DNA of 64,000 nucleotides, taken from contig MCFE01000167.1 in assembly GCA_002104905.1 (NCBI GenBank), forward strand, positions 1 to 64,000. Reading direction: 5' to 3'. The DNA is from Basidiobolus meristosporus CBS 931.73. Its lineage: Eukaryota > Basidiobolomycota > Basidiobolomycetes > Basidiobolales > Basidiobolaceae. The notes beneath the pieces are model-generated. The model had not been told where the DNA came from. It did not search any database and saw only the letters and a list, made by a program, of their open reading frames with translations. A program made the translations under genes and the position numbers. This document shows positions 44,913-57,006 of this stretch, in pieces. How positions within the stretch are numbered: position 1 is the stretch's first letter; the number at the start of each line of letters is the position of its first letter.

Positions 44913-46640
44913 CTTAAGATAAAGGGTATCTGCTGGAGCAAATGCTTTCTGCTGGGAGCAATGCATTTGCTTTTCTACAATATCCCTCTACTGATGACTA
45001 AGTTGTACATAGAGTATTGTAAGCTCAATGTGCCCTTCAAGATATTAGAGAAGTTTGAAAGTACTGGCAAGATATATAGTATCTACTATCCTAAGCACCT
45101 CTCATGGGCTCTAATCAATATTCATAAGCATATGCAACAATACAAATGTAAAGACTGGATATGCTGGATATGTTTATATTCAAGTGGCATTTTGAAGCCA
45201 TTCCAACCAAGAGTACATTGGAAGCATTGGGAGTCACATGTGGACATTATAGGAATATTCATCCAGGAGCAGATCACCAATGCCATGTGACATATCTACA
45301 GCTGTTGTGCAAGGAGTTTGTAATGGGATTTGAATGGCTTTACTGCAAACCTCAAGTGGAACCTGTAGATCTCTGCCTCTACTGTATTCATTCTGTATTC
45401 CATCATGCTTAGTGTGTGGAGAATATTGGACCTTACTTCACCTTTAGGGAATTTCCTATGGAGTGGATGTGTGGGCAGATAGGAAGACAAGTCAAGTTGC
45501 AGGTACTACAATATTCATTCCTTATCAAGAATATTACCTTGAAGTCTGTGATGGATGTGATGAGTTATTACATGGAGGACAGCTAGTAAGAGCTGGAAAA
45601 CACTGAGGACAGATGTGGACATGGAGACACCTATCCCTATAGAATTATGAAGCTAAGCAGCCCCAATGTGTGGGTAATCAGTTATGTGATAGCAAGTTGG
45701 GTTGAGTGCAACAGTCAACTAATTTTTATTAGGAAAGCTCTACTAAAGTATGCCAGGTTTCTCTTGGTGACAAGCCAACTTCTACACCATTCAATAAGGA
45801 ATCAACACAAACAAGAGCCAGACCACACCTATAAGGGGGACTAGAATCCAGCAGGGTGCAGGAATGTATATTGATAAAATACCAAAAAGTTCTTTGTGGA
45901 TATTCAGGAGGTATTCATGTAAGAAGTGGCAGCAACCAAGCATATGTTGGCAAGGTATTTATGTTACCAGCAATATACAGTGTATGCATATTGGCAAGTA
46001 TCACACTAAAAAGCTGTAAAGTTGAGGTGATACATGTATGTCAATTACGGTAGATGTGCACAGTTGTGGAGGTTAGTAAGCAGGAGGCCATAGTACTTTT
46101 GATTCAAACTATAAGTGACATACTCAAGGTAGTAGTGGGTAAGCAAATCAAGAGGGGTAATTCTACAGTGGAAGGTATGAATTGCATAAGGGGAGGTAGA
46201 AAAGGAAATGCCATTGAGTAAATTAGTATGGTAGCATTGTACAGAAACAGCAGTAGGCTCCAATACAGCCATAATAATGCCAACAAAGACCTCTAACCTG
46301 GCCGTCAAAAAAGGTTTTTTGCAATATATGGCACCTTGATGCACTCGCTGATTAGATCCATTAAAGTTAGTTGGAGACACATTGAGACCACAACAATACC
46401 ATGAAATTACTGCTACAGCACCAATTGAAACCTGTCAAGTTTTTTAACTTTATTTGGCAGTAAAACTAGCTAAACTCCTTTGTGATCTCATTATAACATT
46501 GTAACAAGGGTCACTGATTCAAAGCTGCTGGTATTGCAATGGTCTCCAAATTGGATCTCAGCGGCTGATCCAGATTGGATCCATGCATGGGATCAAGTTA
46601 AATTTCATAGGGTATTCTGGTAGATCTCCTAAGTTGAATA
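44913..46640 (+). mobile_element. Tnp2/CACTA-like transposon copy C (3' part)
   Basis: Aligns with copy A from about 30707 to 32205, in the same order: TGCTGGAGCAAATGCTTT, AAGCTCAATGTGCCCTTC, the C-terminal block readable as EFPMEWMCGQIGRQVKLQVL (45450-45510), then GTCACAAGCCAA, AGGAGGTATTCATG and AAGCTGCTGGTATT. All frames broken. It begins immediately after Harbinger copy 2. Confidence 0.6.
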
Positions 46641-46777
46641 GTCTACTTTGATGTGGAGCTGGTAATTTAATCTGACATATCTGGCTAAACTAGGTGTGTA
46701 TCTTCTCCATTAGTGTAGATTGCACCATCAGGCAACTGGCCAATGGTATCAGTGGTTTTCTGGTCTCAATTCCCCCT

Positions 46778-47060
46778 GATGCAAGCAATAGGGGATAGAT
46801 TCAGAGTGCCCTGGGTATTGAGTACCAGATGCATGTCTTCATTTTTTTGTGCTCTTGCACATCCTTCAAAACATTGATCCAAAAATAAGGTCAGAAAATT
46901 AATTTTCTCCAGTGCAATGGGTGGAAATCAGGGGCTGCTTTACATGAAGATGCAGAACTATGATTCACACTCTGTGGCAAAGTATTGGCTCACTTGGTCT
47001 CCCTGTCAAACTATGGCATTATTTAGCATGCAAGGTTTAATTGGCACTATCCAATGGAAC
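46778..47060. mobile_element. Foldback element, right arm only
   Basis: Matches the right arm of 20501-21229, from GATGCAAGCAATAGG to CTATCCAATGGAAC. The terminal bases AAGTCT are lost where copia-2 sequence begins. The stretch 46641-46777 is not recognised. Confidence 0.65.
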
Positions 47061-47067
47061 AATGCAG

Positions 47068-49060
47068 TGTCCCTGCTCCCAATCAGCTTCCGAATTTTGC
47101 CATCATACACTCTCTACCTTTGGTAACCTTGGAGGTCTGGGTTTTGGCCTGTATATGCTTCAAAGGGTGTAGAATCCTGTAGTGCTATTGTTGGGCATCT
47201 AATATTGCTATATACTATAGGGGCAACAGATTCAGCCCATAAGATGTAGTCCATTCCCTCTTGATGTAGCATAGATTTTACACATATATTGCATATATTT
47301 TCCCATCTATACTATTGTACTATTTGCGCATTCTGCAACTTCATTTTCCTATGCAGTATGTGGATCAGTAGTCTGTTGATTTATACCAGTATTTGTCCAG
47401 TATTTTGCCAACTCCTTTGAGCAATATTCCCATCTATTGTCACTTTGTAGTACCTTTGATTTACGCCCAGTTTACATTTCTGGCATGTTCTAGAAGTGTG
47501 TAAAAGGTCTCTCAAGACTCATCTGTTGTCTTGGGCTAGTACATCCATGATTATGGGGTCTTGTCATTAATCAGCGTTGTAAAATATCTCTTGTCCCTAA
47601 AAGAGAGTGTTCTTGTGGGCCCACATATAACTGAGTGCACAATTGCTAGTAGTTAGATAGTCTTAACACCTCCCAAGCTCCTGAAGTGTAGACTAGCTTG
47701 TTTGTCTTATGAACATCCTGTACAGACACTCAATATGATTGAAATTGAGAAATTTAAGCCCAAAACAAGCTGATTTTGCACCAATTAAATCAATTTCAGC
47801 TCCTTAATGTGTGCTAGCCTCCTATGCCATATCTCCCAGCTAGTTTCATCAGTTTGAGCAATGTTGACATACTCAGGTATAATGATCCTACATTGCAACT
47901 TGTATATGCCGTGATCTCTGATTCCCTGAAGCTATTTTTGTGCATTTTCAATCATTATCAAACAACTCAGCTTGGCAAATACAAATTTCAGTCAATGAGT
48001 ACTTGCTTTACAGACTAAGAGTAGGTTCTTTGCTATTCCAGGCATATAGAGTACATCAGTCTATTTTGCTGCTGTAGCCTCAAAAGTATACTCTATATTG
48101 AGCTGTATAGACTCACTGGTAGTACCTTCCAGGGTACAGTTATCTTTGAGTTTTGAGGCACTCCTTTTACCACAAGCATGCTGTGATGTTCCAGAGTCAT
48201 GATACCATTCATTACTTTGGTTACTTGCACTCTCTTGAGCAGTTGCAAATAACCATTCATCTGTGGTTATTTGGTTTGCCTGCCCTAGTTTCTGTTTTCC
48301 ATATGTGTGTTTCTTCTTGAATTCTCTTGCTTAGTGTGCTGGCTTCTAACAGTAGTTACAGCAACCAGGTCTTCTTTGGTTTTGTAGCTTTCCCTTCATT
48401 TATCTTTGCCTTTCTGAGCTGAACACAACATTATCTTCAGTTTCTCTGCTTAGTCATTACATCTGAGTACTACATGGAGAAGTCTTCCTTTGACATAGTC
48501 CAAAGTCAGAGCGACTTCACTGCTTTCAGAAGAAAGTATTAGTGACTCATGCTCATCTGGTAAGCTGCAAGTATACACAGTAACATTTTTCTCATCATCA
48601 GCACTAGCATTGATACTGTAAAGTTCTTCTGCCAATATCTCCATTCTGGTAAAGGGTTGTAGCATGTTATCACATGGCTTCTTTTTCATGTTGCAGTGCT
48701 TTTGCTTTAAATAAAGCTTGCTTGATACTGACTTTGCTCTAAGGAATGTCTCCAAAGATTCCCATGCTGCTTTGGCAATATTTGAATCATGAGTTTGTAT
48801 AATGAAGGAATCTTGCACACCAATACATATGGCATTATAGGCTTTTTTCTCCTTACTTTGCAACTTCCCCACTTCTTCTCTTGTTCCTTTGCGCTTAACT
48901 TTTTTTCCTGTTACTATATTTCAAAGCTTTTTTTCCTCAAGGTGGATCTGCATCTTGATTCTGTAAAGTCTGTAGCTCTTCCCATCAGACCTCTCCAATA
49001 CAGGGAAGGAGTTTGCATTGCTCTCTTTGCTAGTCAAAGTCATTTTTGGAATTGATTGAA
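47068..49060 (-). pseudogene. Copia-2 gag-pol relic (minus)
   Basis: Gag start near 49046 (MTLTSKESNANS). The open stretch 48872-48450 contains KAYNAICIGVQDSF, KAAWESLETF and LTLDYVKGRLL, the UBN2/copia-gag pattern. Downstream there is a knuckle-like region near 48340, a protease region with the Asp kept as DSGTS, the pre-integrase HRRLAHIKEL (about 47790), then stop-ridden integrase. It is more decayed than copia-1. Confidence 0.7.
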
Positions 49061-49078
49061 ATTATTGGGGCTCAAACC

Positions 49079-49444
49079 TGTGGCAATTTAAGAAGTGATC
49101 TGGACATACGGGACTTATCAACAAATAGTAATAAAATTTAAACTATTGTAAATGCATAGAGAAGCTCAATAGTTGTATCTTTGTAGAATTAATACAACTG
49201 TAACACTAAGTAATAAGCTATTCTCAGTACTCAGAAGCATTATGTAACAGTCAAATGGTAAGAACATAATGATTGGTAAAAGCATTATTTGATCTTGAGT
49301 ATAGGGGAATAATCATAGGATCATAGACCTAAAAAAAGTGGCAAAGTGAGGGCTGTAGGATAGTCCTAGAGTGGCCAAAACTAGTCCAGAACTTTTAAGT
49401 AAATTTTAGCTGCCAGATGATAAAGATAGCTCAGTACTTCAACA
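49079..49444 (-). repeat. Copia-2 LTR (minus)
   Basis: Reverse complement aligns over its whole length with the plus-oriented LTR at 53092-53459 (shared blocks: ATGATCCTATGATTAT, CTCAAGATCAAATAA, GTTACAGTTGTATT, TTGATAAGTCCCGT). Confidence 0.75.
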
Positions 49445-50991
49445 GTTACTCCTGACCATTAGCAAGTAAAAGTACATGTCAGTAGTATTATAGGTATGCA
49501 AAGCAAGTCATTACCAAATGCTTTAGCGGTAATTCTTGCAAGAAGAAGTTGGAGAAGAATATGTAATTATGTTGAGTTACTAACATTTGTCATATCCTGA
49601 ACATCAGATTTTTTTGGCAATCCAAGCTTAGTCATTGCAAACCAGTAATCACTAAATTCCAAATATAAGCAATAGACTTACTCTGCTGGACAGTGCCACA
49701 TTGAGCCATGAGTGCCAAGTAGTGCCACAGTGCGCCAGACAGGCTAAGTCAACCTATACTTGGCCATTGTGTGTGAGATATAGTTCTGCATCTTTGTGCA
49801 AAGTAGCCCTCTGGTTTAACCCTCTGTACTGGAGAAAATCCATTTTCTGACCTTTCCTTGAGGGATCAATGTGGTGAATGATGCCTAGCAGCGCAAACAG
49901 AATAAAGATATGCATCTGGTAGTCAATACTCATAGCACTCTGAATCTTTCTCAAGAGTCCTGTATCCTTTTGCAAAAATGCATGGCACCATACTTAAATA
50001 TTAGCACTGAACTACAAACTATATAAAGCACTTACTGTTCTAGATAGCACCAGCAGATTAAGGTTGTGTCATGCATTTTTATGAGAAGTCACCAGCCCCT
50101 GGAGCTACATTGAGAGTACCATGTTTATTGATTACACAATGAATCTCTTCAGTGTTTGCAAATCATGCTCTGCATTGATCCACTAAAATAGTAAAAAATG
50201 GATTTTCTTCAGCTCAGTGGGTCAAACACAGGGGCAGCTTTGCCTGAATCAGTGAAACTATGTTTACACTCTATGGCTGAGTATAGGTTAACATGGCCTC
50301 TCTTGGACACTATGGTAATATTTGGCACTCAGGTCTAAATGTAGCACCATCCAACAGAGCAAGTATGATATTAAGTTTCTCTTACATTTGAGACAGATTC
50401 CCTATAATCAAACACCTTGCAGAGTTAAACATCATCTGTGACACAAGTAAAGCAATTTAATTCATTTTGCAACTAACTAATTTGTTGCATGCTGGCACCT
50501 TGTCCAATCACTGCAATTAGGGATTTACTTGCTCAGTAGGCAATATCCAACATTTGACAACAACCCATTTAGCTTGTGCATCAGTCAATGAACCAATTGT
50601 GGGCTCACAGCATGAGGATATTTTAGACAAATCCTTCACTTCCGTTTATCCAATTTGGGTGATGATTGCCAAAATTGTAGATATCAGTGTAGTTTATAGT
50701 GTGATAAGCACTTATCTCTATTTTACAAAAGAAAAATATATATATGCCAGATTTTACCTACTATAACAGCAGCATCCAATTGAGCACCCATTGCAAATAT
50801 TGCAAGTTGGTGCAATCATCCATGCCAACATCATTGAGTCAGATTATCCCATAGTGTGCACAATTGTACCACATAGTGCCAAACTGTCCAAGAGTAACAA
50901 TATCAACTGGTAGCTACAGTGTTGCATCTGATTCTTCTTGATAACCATGAATTGAAATGCTTGCCCTGACGGAGCACAGTGGTTCAAGTCT
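49445..50991 (-). mobile_element. Harbinger-like element copy 4 (inverted), left end with nested foldback
   Basis: Reverse complement of the left end of the 24051 element: ORF1 C-terminal sequence at 49445-49560, then the subterminal region to a terminal ..CAAGTCT at 50991 followed by AAT. A complete foldback element sits at 49674-50366. The remainder of the transposon is replaced by copia-2. Confidence 0.72.
49674..50366. mobile_element. Foldback element, full length (693 bp)
   Basis: Starts AGACTTACTCTGC after AAT and ends CAGAGCAAGTAT before GAT. Both arms are present, with reverse-complement blocks TAGTGCCACAGTGCGCCAGA / CTTGGACACTATGG and TTGTGCAAAGTAGCCC / GGGGCAGCTTTGCC. It is more diverged between arms than the 20501 copy. 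Confidence 0.75.
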
Positions 50992-51016
50992 AATGGATAA
51001 CTCAGCTACCTACTAC

Positions 51017-51384
51017 TGTTACAAATCTTGTTACAAGAGTTGTAGAGGAATAGGGAGTTTAGCCAGTGTTATTTTCACTGACAGCTGAACTAATTTTTAT
51101 TGAGGTTCCAGCAGCTGCTTGTATACATATTGCCAGATGAATTGCTGACTAATTGCATTTCCTAATGTGTGCTATTGCTGGTAACTCATTGGTTGCATCA
51201 TCTTCACTCAATTAGATCTTACTTAATGCTTCTATTTCTGTATGATAAGAATCTGCTGATTTACCTGCTAACTAATACTACTGATTTAATAGATAACATG
51301 GATACACATATAGGCTAAACATAAAAGTTATGGATTTGACTAAAAACTGATCTTACTTCAACATTCAAGCATTAGATCAGAACA
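51017..51384 (-). repeat. Gypsy family A LTR (368 bp)
   Basis: TGTTACAAATC .. TCAGAACA, aligning with the gypsy-1 and gypsy-2 LTRs in minus orientation. No internal region of that family continues on its right, and the flanks ACTAC/CCTCA do not match. Probably a solo LTR. Confidence 0.78.
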
Positions 51385-51514
51385 CCTCAGATGCACTTTG
51401 ACTCAATTGCTTTGGTTGAAGTTATGCATCATGCAATTCAATGTGACAATTGGCTATGCCAAACGTTGGTGGTGCAGTCTTGACCAAGAAGAGGTTTAAT
51501 TCCAAGGCTTTCTT

Positions 51515-52425
51515 ATCATCTCATAAGGAACCACAAGGATCTCAAGATAGTGAAGCAATCCAGTTCTGGAAAACTCCCTTTTCCATAAAAGAAGTGCAGT
51601 CCTAACTTGAATTTGCTAACTGCTACCATAGATGTATTACTTACTACTCTAAGAGTGTCACTCTGTTGACAAAACTCACCTAGAAGAACAAGCAAACAGC
51701 TTGAGTTCTGTAATTTCATCAAGAAACCCTTCTTGTGTACCCCTCTGCTTGACCATCCTGACCTTGAGTAACTTTTATCCATAAAAACTAATGCTCCTGA
51801 CTCTGACCTTGGTACTATCCTCTCCAGGTATGATGTTAAGAGTGCACCACACTTAATGCATTCTACAGTTGGAAATTTAACCCAGCAGGATTCTACTACA
51901 ATATAAACAACAAGGGACATCTTACAATCACTGTAGTCTCTGAACAGTGGACCTACCACCTTGACATTGTAGCCCAAAGGATAGAGCTCTTCTGTGACCA
52001 CAAGAACCTTAAAAACTTCACCAAATCAACAGTGCATAACCAGAAGTAAGCCTGATGGACCCTCTTCCCACCCATCTTTGAGATTGTCACTACTTAAAGA
52101 CCAGGTGTCAAGAAAGGAAAACCTGATGACCAACTCAGAGGAAAAAAGTACTCACTTGAACACAAGGATTCTACCTGTTGGCAAATATAGAACCTTGAAC
52201 TAAACAATAACACTTTGAGCTCCCTGCTACCCAGTCTTTCAGTATTTTTCTCACTTGCTCCTTGATCAAATAATGACCAACTAAGCTACCAACTCCTCAG
52301 CCTCAACAATCAAGATGCATGAAGTCTTCCACTAATCTACCACCCAAGTTGCCAAGCCTCCAGCACCTACATCTAGCTAATGCAAACATCTATTATAAGC
52401 ACCAGTTGTGTGTACCAGACCTTGC
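51515..52425 (+). mobile_element. Second gypsy family relic: RT/RNase H to integrase N-end
   Basis: Plus-strand translation with stops reads KEVQSFLEFANCYHRCITYY-like text followed by LLTKLT (the 'KEVQSFLGFANFYRRFI..YS..APLT' block after gypsy RT). Then come an RNase H-like stretch ending CDHKNLKNFTKSTVHNQ and a GKKYSLEHKD spacer, and YYKHQLCVPD typical of the approach to the integrase zinc finger. This protein sequence differs from gypsy-1/2, so it is a different, chromovirus-like lineage. The antisense 161-codon frame at 51516-52001 is a shadow of it. Confidence 0.6.
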
Positions 52426-52428
52426 TTA

Positions 52429-53091
52429 TGTTATGATCTGCCACTTGAATCTTCAAGTTAAATTAGAATTTGGTAAATCAACCAGTTTTGTTATATCCCC
52501 TAAGTATAAAAGTTTTATCAATCATATCATTACTGTTAGTCAGCAGATGAAACAACAGATTCTTATGAGAGAAATAGCTGTATTAAGTGGGATCTGATTG
52601 GGTGATGGCAAGACATTCAAATGAGTCATCTGCTATAACCTACATTAGGAAATACAAATGGTCAGCAATTGATCTGGTAACAATGTTCAAAACAAAATGC
52701 TGGGGCCTCAGCAAAGATCAGTTCCAGTGTTGGTGAGTATAATATAACTTAGCTTCATATTTCTCTACAACTCATCCAACAAGATTTGTAACATTGGTAG
52801 CAGCAATAACCCAAAACCTCCTTCCTTAAGAAATACAAAGCCTCACTCAAGGTGTCAGATGATCAACAGTAGAAGAATGCTATTTGGCAAATCTTGGTCC
52901 AGCAGCAACAGTTACTCCAGATACTCAGCCAGCAGCAGCAAGGAATGACTATTATGGCCCATAACTAGCAAAACCTTGACAAGAGCAGCTTTTGTGTGAA
53001 GGCCAACCAGTACCAAGGGTAGAGTCAATAAAAACATGTTAACTTAGCACTTTCAGGTTGAAGGCACCTTTGAACCACCCCACCTGCAGAC
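52429..53091 (+). mobile_element. Gypsy family A 5' end (plus): LTR, primer site, gag scrap
   Basis: LTR 52429-52793 (TGTTATGATCTGCC .. TTTGTAACA) is followed by TTGGTAGCAGCAATAA, the same primer site as gypsy-1/2, and by a decayed gag start (QILVQQQQLLQILSQQQQG at about 52890). It is cut off by the copia-2 LTR at 53092. The LTR differs at many positions from those of gypsy-1/2. Confidence 0.75.
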
Positions 53092-53499
53092 TGTTGAGAC
53101 ATTGGACTATGTGGTATCATTCAGCAGCAAAAAATATAAATAACAATTATGGACTATTCTTGGTTACTGTAGGACTAACCTACAGCTCTAACATTGCTAC
53201 TTTCTTCAGATCCATGATCCTGTGATTATACCCCTATGGTCAAGATCAAATTAGTACTTTTAACAAACATTATGTACTAACCCTGAAACTGTTAATCGAA
53301 GCTCCTGAGTGTTGGGAAGCTCTCCATACTTGGCATTACAGTTGTATTTCTGCTACAAAGGTAGAAATACCAAGCTTCCTAATGAATAAAAACAGTTCAA
53401 CTATTATCACTATTTCTTGATAAGTTCCTTGTGTCCAAATAACTTCTTGAATTGCAACAGGTTATAAGCCCAATTGCCTCAATCTACTCTAAGGTTGAG

Positions 53500-55042
53500 A
53501 TCTACCAGCAAATAGAGCAATACAAACCTCTTTCCTGTAATGCAAAGGTTTAATGGGAAGAACTACAGACTTTGGAGAATTGAGATGCACATCCACCTTG
53601 AGGCAAGTAAGCTTTAGAGTAGAGCAGCCAAAAGAGAAGTTTAGATCCAAGGAACAGCAGAAGAAGTGTAGAAGTTTCAAGAGAAGGAGTTAAAAACCTG
53701 TAATGCCATATGTATCAATGGGCAAAATTTGTTCATTGTACAAATTCATGCTACAAATGTTGTGAAAGTAGTATGGGAATCCTTGCACAAGATATTTGGA
53801 GCAAATTCAATAACAAGTAAGCTTTAGTTAAAGCAAAAGCTGTTTAATATGAGGAAGAAGCTAGATGATGATGTGCAGCAACTCATCACCTGAATGGAGA
53901 CATCTGCAGAAGAACTTCACAGTATTAATGATGATGTAAATAATGAAGAAAAGAAACTCTGTCTGCTTTGCAGCTTACCTAGTGAGTATGAGCCACTCAC
54001 ACTTTATTTTGAACGCACAAATGTCACTCTGACTTTGGACTATTTCACAGTAATACTTCTTTATGAAGTATCAGGTGTAATGATTAAGCAGAGAAAATCA
54101 TTGATAATGCTTTATTCAGCTCAGAAAGGCACACAGAAAACAAGGGAAAGTAACAATAACAAAGAAAACCTGGTTGTTATAATTATTGTAAGAAGTCAGG
54201 TTACTGGGCTATAGAATGCAAGAAGAAACAAGCTGATGAAAAACAGAAACTAGAGCAGGCATACTTTACTACTACTAATGAGCATATATTTGTAAATATA
54301 CAGACTATGCAAGTAACCAAAGTAATGAATAGTTTATTGACTTTGGAGCATCACAGCATATTTGCAATACAAAGGAGTAGTTCAGCAACTCAAAGACTAC
54401 TCCTGTAAGAAAGGCTTATCTGGGAAGCATCTCTGCACTGGAAGCTGTAGCCAGTGGGTCTATGCAGCTAAATATAAGTGGTATCTTAAAAGCAATAACA
54501 GTAAGTTTGACTGACATCCTATATGTGCCTGGAATAGCTAAGAGCCTACTCTCAGTAGTAAAGCAAATACTCAGGGACAAATATTTGTTTTTACAAAGCT
54601 GAGCTGCTGAAAATTAAGTCAAATTGCACAAAAACTAGCTTTGGGAAACAGAGATCCAAAATATGCAAGTAACAATGCAAGATCACAGTACCTGAGTATG
54701 TCTACATTGCTGAATCTTATAGGACCAACTGGGAGATGAGGCTTAGGAGTCTAGGAACCACTGAGGAGCAGAAGATGAGCTAATTGGTCAAAAATCTACT
54801 TGTTTTGGCCTAATTTACTCATTTCCAATCAAATTGCATGGCTGTAAGGGATATTTATAAGACAAACAAGCTAGACAATGTTTCAGGTGCTCAGGAGGTA
54901 TTAACAATACCAAAATATTAGACATTGTGCACTCAGATATATGTGGGCTCATGATAACACTCTCCTTTGGAGCCAAGAGATACTTGATGATGTATGGATA
55001 TACTTCCTCAAGACAAAGGATGAGGCCCCAGTGACATTTAAG
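53500..55042 (+). pseudogene. Copia-2 gag to integrase relic (plus, left half)
   Basis: Fragments of gag (FVHCTNSCYKC; METSAEELHSINDD at 53894), LTLDYF, a knuckle region near 54160 and GIAKSL-like protease/pre-integrase text near 54530, integrase NILDIVHSDI-type text near 54920. Stops and shifts in every domain. It is the inverted paralogue of the copy at 47065-49444. Confidence 0.65.
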
Positions 55043-55162
55043 TGTTCAAAGTCTTGGTACAAAGGTTGTAGATGAATACGGAGTTTAGCAAGTAATACAT
55101 TCACCAAACTTGAACTGATTTTTTTTGAGGTTTCAGCAGCTTCTTATATACATTTGTGTCAG
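55043..55162 (-). repeat. Gypsy family A LTR fragment (120 bp)
   Basis: TGTTCAAAGTCTTGG .. CATTTGTGTCAG corresponds to the first third of the LTR, directly abutting the full LTR at 55163. It looks like the remnant of an older LTR into or next to which gypsy-2 recombined. Confidence 0.7.
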
Positions 55163-55529
55163 TGTTACAAGTCTTGGCATAAGAGTTGTAGAAGAATAGG
55201 GAGTTTAGCTGGTATTGTATTCACTAAAACTTGAACTGATCATTATTGAGGTTCCAGCAGCTCCTTGTATACATTATGTCAGATCAATTGCTGACTAATG
55301 GTGTTCCTAATGTAGGTTGTGGCTGATTACTCATTTGATTGCATCATCATCACCCTATAGGATCCCACTTAATATATCTACTTCTGTCTGACAAGGATCT
55401 GCTGATTAATTTGCTGACTAATTCTACTGCTTTCATAGATAATACTGATATACTGACAACCTAAACATATACTCATTGATTTGACTAAAAACTGATCCAA
55501 CTTAAACATTCAAGCAGCAGATCATAGCA
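55163..55529 (-). repeat. 3' LTR of gypsy-2 (367 bp)
   Basis: TGTTACAAGTC .. GATCATAGCA; the terminal TAACA has become TAGCA. Confidence 0.88.
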
Positions 55530-57000
55530 TTCTCCCCTGATAAAGTTTGAGAGGGTTCTCCTGAGTCTCTTTTCTTGTGATACCAATACCTTGATAGTTC
55601 AGTATTATCAGCAAGTCTTGCAAGCTTGAGTCTGTCCCTATGCACTAAGTCTTCCCAGATATTGCCTTGTTTGTCCACCAGTTGGTAAGTTGCAAATGGA
55701 CATTCTTGGATGATCTTTAATGGTCCTGTCCATTGTGGCTCAAACTTCTTCCAAGTGTTGTTTCTTAGCAATACAAAGTTCCCAACTGTCAATGCTTCTG
55801 GTGCTATAGTCTTATCAAATCTCTGCTTCAACTTTTCAGCACTTTGAGATACATTGGCCTGTGCCTCCTGACATCTTTGTTCCAGTTGCTGGTGTCTACT
55901 TGGCTGACTGAGTTCATCTTCTAAGGTGTCTGTAAGCTTTGGTTGTGTGAGATCTCCTGGAATCCTTGGTTCACATCCATACACCAAGTAAAATGGTGAT
56001 TACTGGGTGGTGTTGTGTACTCTGACTCTGCATGCAAAGAATGCTTGGTCTGTATACGCATCCCATCTACTGACAACTCCATATGCATACTTGATCAGCA
56101 TTTTCCAAAAAATCCATTAAACCGCTCAGTGACTCCATAAGTTCAGGGGTGATATGCCAAGGTTTTCAAGTGTCCAATCTGCTGCATTTCCAGGTAAGCC
56201 TCCAATGTCTTTGCCATAAAGCTTGCTCTTCTATCATATAGAATCTCTACAGAGCATTCAAACTTCATAAGGATCTCATGGTAGATGAAACTTGCAACTT
56301 TCTGTTCACTGGCTATAGGTACAGCTTTAGCCACTGGCCTTTTTGTTGCATGGTCAATTGCTACTAGGATCCATTGGTTGCATTTCCTGGTAGTTGGCAG
56401 TCTTCCAATGAAGTAAATTCCCCATCTTTCAAGTGGTCTTACAGGCTCCAAGTGAAAGAGTTTGGCAATTCTCTGTGATTGGCTTTGGTTGATTTGGCAT
56501 TTTGGGCATGTTTTCACTAGCATCTCAATGTCATGTTTCATTCTGGGCCACCATGCTCTGGCTCTCACAAGACTAAAGGTTCCTTCAATTCTAAGATGAC
56601 CATGTCCATTGTGTATCTTATGTATTGAATGCAGGCAAGAAACATAAGGGCAATAGGCAATAGGGCTTCCATCAACAATTTGGTAGAGTGTTTCATCCTG
56701 TACTACAAATTTACTGGCTTCATCACGGATTATCTTCTTGATATCTTCATCCACCTCATGAGGAATGGCTGGGTCCTCCAAGTGCTTTGGAAATAGGCTA
56801 GGCCAATCTGATTCATGCACCAAGTTGAGTTGTGCAACTTGTTTTAATCTTGATAAGGCATCAGCAACCGTGTTGTTTTTTCCAGGGCAGTAGACAATCT
56901 CCAAGTCCAATTGCTGAATGTATTCACTCCATCTTGTCATTCTTTGAGAGAGTACCTTCTGAGTAGATATATACTTGAGGGAGGCATGATCAGTCTTCAC
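55502..57000 (-). pseudogene. Gypsy-2 RNase H end and integrase
   Basis: Two frames. 57000-56143: RNase H end, a CPGKNNTVADALSRL linker, the zinc finger HKIHNGHGH..CPKCQINQ, and an integrase core with the first Asp region (RWGIYFIGRLPTTRK; the usual catalytic D appears as Y-F in 'GIYFIG', which may be a lesion), DRRASFMAKTLEAYL and LKTLAYHP. 55987-55502: C-terminal domain KKFEPQWTGPLKII and LVHRDRLKLA. A stop at about 56142 and a TAA near 56010 separate them. The final residues overlap the polypurine tract and LTR. Confidence 0.82.
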
Positions 57001-57006
57001 AGTGCA

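Larger units (their letters stand above)
47065..49444 (-). mobile_element. Ty1/copia family 2, minus copy, 3' part lost
   Basis: Includes a 5' LTR (49079-49444, 366 bp, TGTTGAAG.. on the minus strand), the primer site GGTTTGAGCCCC (49078-49067), and a gag-pol relic read downstream to about 47065. The 3' end of pol and the 3' LTR are absent. Its right flank (49445 on) is Harbinger ORF1 sequence, so the element inserted in, or recombined with, Harbinger copy 4. Confidence 0.75.

Noticed and set aside
51516-52001. 161-codon minus-strand ORF as a gene
   Set aside because: The plus strand of the same DNA reads as a decayed gypsy RT/RNase H, so the minus frame is a shadow.
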